Positions 57,885-64,000 of a stretch of 64,000 bases of DNA are shown piece after piece. How positions within the stretch are numbered: position 1 is the stretch's first letter; each line of letters begins with the position of its first letter. The translations under genes and the position numbers were made by a program. The notes under the pieces were generated by a model. The model ran no database searches, was not told where the DNA came from, and saw only the letters and a list, made by a program, of their open reading frames with translations. Origin of the DNA: CAIUGU01 sp965279735 (GTDB taxonomy: Bacteria > Pseudomonadota > Gammaproteobacteria > Steroidobacterales > Steroidobacteraceae); NCBI GenBank assembly GCA_965279735.1, contig OZ257260.1, positions 620,001-684,000 on the forward strand, in the 5' to 3' direction.

Positions 57885-60206
57885 ATGTTTGCCAGTGCAC
57901 TCAGCTTTCTTGCCGGTGATTGCCTTGTCCAGTTGCTGCCTGCGCTGCCGTCGCTGTGGCCCTGGAGCTTCGTGGTGGGTGGGCTGCTCGTCATCAGTGC
58001 GCTCATCCGCTGGCCTGTCGCTGTCTGGGGACTCGCGGGTTTTGCGTGGGCCTGGAGTCATGCGGCGCTCCTGCTGGCCCGGGATCTGCCGTCCGCACTT
58101 GAAGGCAAGGACCTTGAGGTCAGGGGCTTCGTCGCATCGCTGCCGGAGTCCATCCCGCGCGGGTCGCGTTTCCTCCTCGACCTGCTGCCTCAACGCGTAA
58201 ATGTTGCCGATCCCTTGCCGCGGCGCCTGGAACTCACCTGGTACGACGCCACGGCTCAACCTGCAGCGGGAGAACTCTGGAAGTTCACCGTGCGACTGCG
58301 TCGTCGCCGGGGATTCGCCAATCCGGGGGGTTACGACTACGAGGCGCAACTCTTCAGGGAGGGCATTGGCGCCACTGGCTACATTCGTGAGGCGGGAGAA
58401 AACCGCAGGTTGTCCGCGCCCGGCTTCCGTTATCCCGTACTGAGGCTACGCGGCTTCCTCGCTCAGCGGCTTGAGCAGGCGTTGCCGGACAGTCCGATGC
58501 TCGGGATCGTGCAGGGGCTCGCAGTCGGCGAGCAGCAGCAGATGACACCTGAACAGTGGCGCGTCTTCGCGGCGACCGGCACCAGTCATCTGCTGGCGAT
58601 CTCGGGGCTGCACATTGCGATGGTGGCTGCACTGAGTGCAGCGCTCGGGGGCCTCGCGATCCGTTTGCCGCGCATGCAGCAACGAAGGTTCACCGCCAGC
58701 GATGGCCGGGCGGTCGGCTGCATCCTCGGCGCTGTTGTCTACACAGCGCTGGCGGGCTTCGGGGTGCCGGCGCAGCGGACGCTGGTCATGCTGTGCATCT
58801 ACTGCGGTGCGCGATTGTTGAGACGGGAACTGAAGGTGACCCAGGGCCTTGCGCTGTCCCTGTTTGCCGTCCTGCTTCTTGATCCGTTCGCGCCCCTCTC
58901 GATCGGCGCCTGGCTTTCGTTCGGTGCAGTCGGCGCCATTCTCTGGCTACTCGCCGGCAGGCTTCATGCGGGCAGGCGCTCGAACCTGCGCCAGCGCTTG
59001 CTGGAATTTCTCAAGGTACAGTGGGCCGTCACGATCGGATTGTTCCCGCTTCTGTTGCTGTCCTTCGGTGCGGTGTCGCTGGTGTCGCCCTTGGTCAATC
59101 TTGTGGCGATTCCTTTCTTCACGCTGCTGATCGTCCCTGCCGTGCTGCTGGGAACTGCCGCGATGCTGCTGTGGGCGCCGTTGGGAGGGTTGCTGCTGTC
59201 GTGGACCGCCGGATTGCTGGAAGCCGTGTGGCCGTGGTTCGCCTTCAGCGCCTCTTTCGAGCATTCCGTCTGGCATCTGCCCCAGGCCCCGGCCTGGGCT
59301 TCGATGCTGCTGCTCGTCGGTGCCTGCGTGATCATTGCTCCAGGATTCCTGGCGACGCGCGTGGCGGGGATGCTGCTCTGCCTGCCCGCGCTGCTGTGGC
59401 GCCCGGATCCCGTGGGCGAAAGTGCATTCCGGCTGACCCTGCTGGATGTCGGACAGGGCCTTGCGGTCGTGGTCCAGACCCGTACCCACACCTTGTTATA
59501 TTACGCGGGGCCGGCGTTCCAGAGTGGTCGCGACACCGGGGAGATGGTCGTCCTGCCGTTCGTTCACGCCTTGGGTGTCAGGCGCATCGATACGGCCATC
59601 GTGAGTCATGGCGACCTCGATCATGTGGGCGGCATGGCTTCGGTGCTGGCAGGGATGAGAGTCGACCGCGTACTCGCGAGTCCTTCCGTACACCTCAAGG
59701 ACTTCAGGCCCGTTCCCTGCCTGAAAGGAATGCACTGGCAATGGGATGGCGTGGAGTTCGCCCTGTTGCATCCGGCGGAGGGTGACGGTCCACAGAGCGA
59801 CAACAACGCCTCGTGCGTGCTGCGCATCGAGGGGCGGGGCGGCAGCGCCTTGCTGCTGGGCGACATCGAACGCGCAGGAGAGCAGGAACTGGTTGAGGCG
59901 GGCCTCGCGCCAACCTCAATCGTGGTGGCTGCTCACCATGGCAGCCGCACTTCGTCGACTGCACCTCTGGTCGAGGGAGTGCAGGCCCGGTACGTCTTGT
60001 TCGGCACGGGTTACCGCAACCGAAGGGGATTTCCGCGGCCCGAGGTGCTCGAGCGCTGGAGAGAGGCGGGTGCAGTCACCTACACGACTGCTGCTTCGGG
60101 AGCCATCGAAGTCGTGGTCCAGGCCGCCTCGATCGAGGTGCCGCGCGCTTATCGCGAGCACTACCGCCGGTACTGGCATACCGACGTCGTGGACGAGAAC
60201 GATTGA
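57885..60206 (+). CDS. comEC: DNA internalization protein ComEC/Rec2
   Basis: Inner-membrane channel protein for single-strand DNA uptake in natural transformation. 773 residues: N-terminal membrane segments and DUF4131 region (about 1-190), the Competence domain with many helices (about 200-490, including GTSHLLAISGLHIAMVAAL), and a C-terminal metallo-beta-lactamase-like domain (about 505-750) with LLDVGQGLAVVV, SHGDLDHVGGM, LLLGDIE and AAHHGSRTSST. All three domains are intact, so it is probably functional, but no other competence gene lies in the window. Confidence 0.93.
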   Translation: MFASALSFLAGDCLVQLLPALPSLWPWSFVVGGLLVISALIRWPVAVWGLAGFAWAWSHAALLLARDLPSALEGKDLEVRGFVASLPESIPRGSRFLLDLLPQRVNVADPLPRRLELTWYDATAQPAAGELWKFTVRLRRRRGFANPGGYDYEAQLFREGIGATGYIREAGENRRLSAPGFRYPVLRLRGFLAQRLEQALPDSPMLGIVQGLAVGEQQQMTPEQWRVFAATGTSHLLAISGLHIAMVAALSAALGGLAIRLPRMQQRRFTASDGRAVGCILGAVVYTALAGFGVPAQRTLVMLCIYCGARLLRRELKVTQGLALSLFAVLLLDPFAPLSIGAWLSFGAVGAILWLLAGRLHAGRRSNLRQRLLEFLKVQWAVTIGLFPLLLLSFGAVSLVSPLVNLVAIPFFTLLIVPAVLLGTAAMLLWAPLGGLLLSWTAGLLEAVWPWFAFSASFEHSVWHLPQAPAWASMLLLVGACVIIAPGFLATRVAGMLLCLPALLWRPDPVGESAFRLTLLDVGQGLAVVVQTRTHTLLYYAGPAFQSGRDTGEMVVLPFVHALGVRRIDTAIVSHGDLDHVGGMASVLAGMRVDRVLASPSVHLKDFRPVPCLKGMHWQWDGVEFALLHPAEGDGPQSDNNASCVLRIEGRGGSALLLGDIERAGEQELVEAGLAPTSIVVAAHHGSRTSSTAPLVEGVQARYVLFGTGYRNRRGFPRPEVLERWREAGAVTYTTAASGAIEVVVQAASIEVPRAYREHYRRYWHTDVVDEND

Positions 60207-60311
60207 CGACCGGCCTGTGGCGGGTCGTGGCGTCCTCCTTGGCGTGGTCTTCCTGCTACTATGCGCCCCGGTCAGGATCGCCCCAACGTCCGGTAAATAA
60301 AACTCCAGATC

Positions 60312-60938
60312 ATGTTCGAAATCGTGAAGTCCGGCGGCATCATGATGGTGCCGATCATCCTCTGCTCGATCATTGCCGCGGCGATCATCCTCGAGCGCCT
60401 CTGGACCCTCCAGAAGGCGCGCGTGGTGCCGCCGGAACTGGCAGAGAAAGTCTGGCGCTGGGTGGAAACCCGGCAGCTGCAGGACAAGCACATCCTCGCA
60501 TTGCGGCAGAATTCACCGCTCGGCAAGATCCTGGCGGCGGGGCTGGCCAATCGCCACCGCGCGCGGGATGTCATGAAGGAAGCGATCGAGGACACCGGCC
60601 GCCACGTACTGCATGAGCTCGAGCGATACCTCGGCGGGCTTTCGACCATCGCCTCGATTTCGCCGCTCCTCGGCCTCCTGGGCACCGTCTTCGGCATGAT
60701 CCGGACGTTCAATGCCGTCAGCAGCCTGGGCGTAGGCAATCCAGCTCCGCTCGCAGGCGGCATCTCGGAAGCGCTCATCACGACGGCGGCCGGCCTTTCC
60801 GTCGCCATTCCCGCGCTGATCGGTTACCGCTACCTGCGGGGCCGCGTCGACGGCCTCGTCATCGACATGGAAGTGGAGGCGGTCAAGTTGCTGAATGCCA
60901 TCGATGACGATGCGGCCGCTGTGGAAGAGCAGGCCTAG
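60312..60938 (+). CDS. exbB: MotA/TolQ/ExbB proton channel family protein
   Basis: 208 residues with three membrane segments (about 8-28, 116-138, 156-178). Signature LGGLSTIASISPLLGLLGTVFGMIRTFNAVSSLG and the third-helix block EALITTAAGLSVAIPALIGY. Paired with an ExbD-like gene 2 bp downstream. The exbB-exbD-msbA-lpxK arrangement is common in gammaproteobacteria; the pair may energise TonB for receptors such as those at 39-44 kb, which is an inference. Confidence 0.93.
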   Translation: MFEIVKSGGIMMVPIILCSIIAAAIILERLWTLQKARVVPPELAEKVWRWVETRQLQDKHILALRQNSPLGKILAAGLANRHRARDVMKEAIEDTGRHVLHELERYLGGLSTIASISPLLGLLGTVFGMIRTFNAVSSLGVGNPAPLAGGISEALITTAAGLSVAIPALIGYRYLRGRVDGLVIDMEVEAVKLLNAIDDDAAAVEEQA

Positions 60939-60940
60939 CC

Positions 60941-61387
60941 GTGAACCTGCGCAGGCTGAGTGGCCGCAACGACGATCCCGAGATCACGGTCGTTTCGTTC
61001 ATCGACGTCCTGCTGTTGCTGCTGATCTTCTTCATGATCTCGACGACCTTCGTGGACGAGTCCAGGCTGAAGGTGCAGCTGCCCCAGTCGAGCGCCGAAG
61101 TTGAAGCGGTACCCAGGGATGCGATCGAGATCACCATCACGCGCCAGGGCAGCTACAGCGTGAATGGCCGCAACCTCATCAACAGCAGTGCGCAGACATT
61201 GTCGGCCGCCGTCGTCCAGACTGCCGCCGAAGCGCGCGATATCCCGATCACCATCCGGGCCGATGGACAGACCACGCACCAGGCCGTGGTGACCGCGATG
61301 GATGTGGTCGGCCGCCTCGGCTTTCGCACCATCAATATCGCGACTGTCAATGAAACTGCGGAGACCGCGCAGGGAGCAGCGCCGTGA
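60941..61387 (+). CDS. exbD: ExbD/TolR-family biopolymer transport protein
   Basis: 148 residues, GTG start. A short cytoplasmic N-terminus is followed by one membrane helix (about 20-41) with the conserved channel Asp in VVSFIDVLLLLLIFFMISTTFV. The periplasmic part (LPQSSAEVEAVPRDAIEITI...PITIRADGQTTHQAVVTAMDVVGRLGFRTINIAT) is typical. Its stop overlaps the GTG start of msbA. Confidence 0.94.
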   Translation: MNLRRLSGRNDDPEITVVSFIDVLLLLLIFFMISTTFVDESRLKVQLPQSSAEVEAVPRDAIEITITRQGSYSVNGRNLINSSAQTLSAAVVQTAAEARDIPITIRADGQTTHQAVVTAMDVVGRLGFRTINIATVNETAETAQGAAP

Positions 61388-63132
61388 GCCGCAAGCTGCC
61401 CTTGTCGCAGGACGCGATGCAGGTTTACCTGCGCCTGCTGAAGTACCTGAAGCCGCACATGGGCATGTTCCTGTTCGGCGTCTTCGGCATGGCGATGTTT
61501 GCCGCAACCGAAGCCGCGTGGGCGTGGTTCATCAAGTACTTTCTCGATGGCACCTTCGTCAACAAGGATCAGCGCATGCTGACCTTCGTGCCGGCCGCAC
61601 TCATTGGCCTCTTCATCCTGCGGGGGATCGGCGATTTCATCCAGGTCTACGCGCCTGGCTACGTGGGTCGCCACATCGTGAAGAAACTGCGGGCGCAGAT
61701 CTTCGATCACTACCTGAACCTGCCAATCGCCTATTTCGATCGCAATGCTTCCGGGATGCTGCTGTCGCGGCTCACGTTCAACACCGAGCAGGTGGCGCAG
61801 GCGACCACGGATTCCGTCACCATCTTCATCCGCGATTCCCTGACGATCATCCTGCTGCTCGGCTATCTTTTCTATCTCGATGCGAAGCTGACGGCGCTGG
61901 CGTTGATCACCGCACCAATACTCGCCTGGCTGATCACGGTCATCAATCGCCAGTTCCGCCGTTACAGCCAGCGCATCCAGAACTCGATGGGCGATGTGAC
62001 CCGCATCGCGAAGGAAGCGATCGAGGCACCGCGTGTCATCAAGGTGTTCAACGCGCAAGCCTACGAGAACGCCCAGTTCGAGAGCGTGAACGAGCACAAC
62101 CGCAGTTCGAACATGAAGCTCTTGCTGACGCGCGGGCTCTCGAATCCCGTCGTGCAGGTGCTGACCGCCATAGGCCTCGCTTCCGTCCTTTCTGTCGCCA
62201 CCCGCTCGGCCATCCGCGGTGAACTGACGGTCGGTGAGTTCACTGCGTTCATTGGCGGGCTGGTCATGCTGACCGCGCCGCTGCGCCGGATCGTGAATGT
62301 CGCGGGCCCGCTGCAGCAGGGCATTGCCGCCGGGCAAAGCATTTTCGAATTGCTGGACGAACCGCTGGAACCCGGAGGCGGCACGGAAAAGCTGGATCGG
62401 GCGCGCGGCGAAGTCGAGTTCCGCAATGTCGGGTTCACCTACGAGGCGGGCAAGGGCGTTGCGCTCAGTGACGTTTCACTCAAGGTGCCGGCCGGGGAAA
62501 CGCTCGCCATCGTGGGTCGCTCGGGCAGTGGCAAGTCGACGCTCGCCAGCCTGCTGCCACGCTTCCATGACGTGAGCAGTGGAATGGTGCTGGTCGATGG
62601 TCGCGACATCCGTGAGTACGAGCTTCAGAGCCTGCGCAGGCAGGTGAGTCTCGTCAGCCAGGATGTCGTGCTGTTCAACGACACCATCCGCGCGAACATT
62701 GCCTTTGGCAGTGATGTCTCGAATGCGGAGATCGAGCGGGCCGCAAGTGCTGCCCATGTGCTCGAGTTCACGCGCGAGTATCCGGAAGGCCTCGACACGA
62801 TGGTCGGCGATCGCGGCGTGCTGCTCTCAGGCGGCCAGCGGCAGCGCATCGCCATCGCGCGGGCGCTGCTCAAGAATTCCCCGATCCTGATCCTCGACGA
62901 GGCGACCTCCGCACTCGATACGGAATCGGAACGCGTCATCCAGGCAGCGCTTGAGGGCCTGATGCATGGACGCACGACACTGGTCATCGCCCACCGGCTG
63001 TCCACCATCGAGAATGCCGATCGCATCGCCGTCATGGAAGGCGGGCGCGTGGTGGAAAGCGGCAGTCACGCGGAGCTGATCGCGCTGGAAAAGCAGTACG
63101 CCTCCCTGCATCGCCTGCAGTTCAGCGAGTGA
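61384..63132 (+). CDS. msbA: Lipid A export ATP-binding/permease protein MsbA
   Basis: Homodimeric ABC exporter that flips lipid A-core across the inner membrane. 582 residues, GTG start. Six-helix transmembrane domain (about 20-320) with the family block RNASGMLLSRLTFNTEQVAQATTDS. Nucleotide-binding domain: Walker A GRSGSGKSTLASLLPRF, QDVVLFNDTIRANIAFG, signature LLSGGQRQRIAIARALL, Walker B ILILDEATSALD, and H-loop VIAHRLSTI. lpxK follows, the classic partner. Confidence 0.96.
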   Translation: MSRKLPLSQDAMQVYLRLLKYLKPHMGMFLFGVFGMAMFAATEAAWAWFIKYFLDGTFVNKDQRMLTFVPAALIGLFILRGIGDFIQVYAPGYVGRHIVKKLRAQIFDHYLNLPIAYFDRNASGMLLSRLTFNTEQVAQATTDSVTIFIRDSLTIILLLGYLFYLDAKLTALALITAPILAWLITVINRQFRRYSQRIQNSMGDVTRIAKEAIEAPRVIKVFNAQAYENAQFESVNEHNRSSNMKLLLTRGLSNPVVQVLTAIGLASVLSVATRSAIRGELTVGEFTAFIGGLVMLTAPLRRIVNVAGPLQQGIAAGQSIFELLDEPLEPGGGTEKLDRARGEVEFRNVGFTYEAGKGVALSDVSLKVPAGETLAIVGRSGSGKSTLASLLPRFHDVSSGMVLVDGRDIREYELQSLRRQVSLVSQDVVLFNDTIRANIAFGSDVSNAEIERAASAAHVLEFTREYPEGLDTMVGDRGVLLSGGQRQRIAIARALLKNSPILILDEATSALDTESERVIQAALEGLMHGRTTLVIAHRLSTIENADRIAVMEGGRVVESGSHAELIALEKQYASLHRLQFSE

Positions 63133-63145
63133 TACGTTCGCACGC

Positions 63146-64000
63146 ATGAGTGCGGATTCCTTCCTGCAGCGGATCTGGTACGGAAGGTCGTGGCACCTTG
63201 CGTTGCTGGTGCTCATCCCTCTGTCGTGGCTTTTTCGTATCGTCGTCGCAGTCCGTCGCTGGAGCTTTCGGACAGGGCTGGCGACCAGTGTGCGATTGCC
63301 AAAACCCGTCATTGTCGTCGGCAACATCACCGTCGGTGGCACAGGCAAGACGCCGGTGGTGCTGTGGCTGGCGGGGCAGTTGCGCGCACGGGGCCGTATC
63401 GTCGGCATCATCAATCGGGGCTATGGCGGCCGTTCCGCCACCTGGCCGTGCGATGTGACGGCGAATGCCGATCCGGTCGAAGTGGGTGATGAGGCTGTGC
63501 TGCTGGCGAAGCTTTCGCAGGGAATCGTCGTCACGGGGCCGGATCGGGTGGCTGCGGCCCGGCGGGCGATTGAACTTGGCGCGGATGTCATCGTGTCCGA
63601 CGACGGCCTGCAGCACTACCGTCTGGCGCGCGATTGCGAACTCGCCGTCACCGATGCCGACCGCGGTGCAGGCAACGGCAACATGTTGCCTGCGGGGCCC
63701 TTGCGTGAACCGGAAGGGCGTCTTGCCTATGTGGACGCGCTGCTGCTCAAGCAGGGGAGCGGCAAGCCGCTGCAAAAGCCGGTTGTATCCGGCGCGGCTG
63801 CAGGGATTCCATTTTCCATTCGCGCAACGACAGTCACTTCACTGTCTTCGGGAGAGCAACGGCCGCTGGATTCATTCCGGAATCAACCGGTGCACGCCGT
63901 CGCCGGCATCGGCAATCCGGAGGCGTTCTTTGCTTCGCTCCGCGAAGCAGGCATGATCGTGACGGCACACGCGCTGCCCGATCATGCCGCGATTGCCGCG
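63146..64000 (+). CDS. lpxK: Tetraacyldisaccharide 4'-kinase, 3' end outside window
   Basis: Phosphorylates the 4' position of the lipid A precursor disaccharide. ATG 63146; the frame is open to the last base, giving 285 residues of an expected ~330. Walker A-like motif VVGNITVGGTGKTPVVLWLA, then GIINRGYGG, GDEAVLLAK, VVTGPDRVAAARRAIELGADVIVSDDGLQHYRLARD, and AVAGIGNPEAFFASLREAG. Position directly after msbA supports the call. Confidence 0.95.
   Translation, partial: MSADSFLQRIWYGRSWHLALLVLIPLSWLFRIVVAVRRWSFRTGLATSVRLPKPVIVVGNITVGGTGKTPVVLWLAGQLRARGRIVGIINRGYGGRSATWPCDVTANADPVEVGDEAVLLAKLSQGIVVTGPDRVAAARRAIELGADVIVSDDGLQHYRLARDCELAVTDADRGAGNGNMLPAGPLREPEGRLAYVDALLLKQGSGKPLQKPVVSGAAAGIPFSIRATTVTSLSSGEQRPLDSFRNQPVHAVAGIGNPEAFFASLREAGMIVTAHALPDHAAIAA

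Noticed and set aside
1..64000. CRISPR arrays, IS elements, prophage or attachment sites
   Set aside because: No regularly spaced direct repeats, transposase or integrase ORFs, or tRNA-linked direct repeats were seen.

Overview
The window is GC-rich, gene-dense chromosomal DNA from a gammaproteobacterium, probably near the Xanthomonadales/Nevskiales/Steroidobacter group. The diderm envelope genes (kdsA, msbA, lpxK, lolCED, nlpD), the sdhE-ygfX-rpoE-rseA-rseB arrangement and an RpfE-like gene beside recJ-prfB-lysS all point that way. No tRNA, rRNA, IS element, prophage or CRISPR array was recognised.

Layout. 1-9.5 kb: housekeeping run pyrG(partial)-kdsA-eno-ftsB-[ParE-type toxin-antitoxin pair on the minus strand]-ispD-ispF-truD, convergent smr, then surE-pcm-nlpD. 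The rpoS gene that often follows nlpD is absent. 9.5-10 kb: a non-coding gap with a strong long-range stem and an intrinsic terminator, proposed here as a structured RNA. 10-16.8 kb: NDUFAF3/Mth938-like gene, RpfE-like gene, recJ, prfB (with programmed frameshift), lysS, ygfZ. 16.9-23.7 kb: succinate dehydrogenase operon flanked by assembly factors (SDHAF4-like gene, sdhCDAB, sdhE, ygfX), then the envelope-stress regulon rpoE-rseA-rseB. 23.8-34.2 kb: glutaredoxin-like gene, lepA-lepB-DUF4845-rnc-era-recO-pdxJ-acpS, a DEDD exonuclease, rlmD, nagZ. 34.2-35.2 kb: a LOV-like PAS protein with a degenerate GGDEF domain.

35.3-46.0 kb is the main accessory region. Five minus-strand genes (STN-type TonB receptor, second TonB receptor, CxxCH/FG-GAP protein, NTF2-like lipoprotein, PQQ-type dehydrogenase) face a divergent FecI-type sigma factor and FecR anti-sigma gene. 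This looks like a cell-surface-signalling-controlled uptake and periplasmic oxidation system of unknown substrate. 46.0-53.4 kb: csiV-like gene, an isoquinoline-oxidoreductase-like molybdoenzyme pair, mfd, and a small BamE-like secreted protein. 53.5-64 kb: lolC-lolE-lolD, a GNAT gene, a DUF2062 gene, comEC, exbB-exbD, msbA and lpxK (cut by the window end).

Two non-coding observations stand out. First, three copies of a ~95-113 bp hairpin element (4863, 8661, 30474) share a conserved core while their long outer stems differ in sequence yet stay self-complementary. All lie between co-directional genes in the same orientation. Second, the candidate structured RNA downstream of nlpD. Functions are assigned from motifs and gene order read by eye; no database search was possible.
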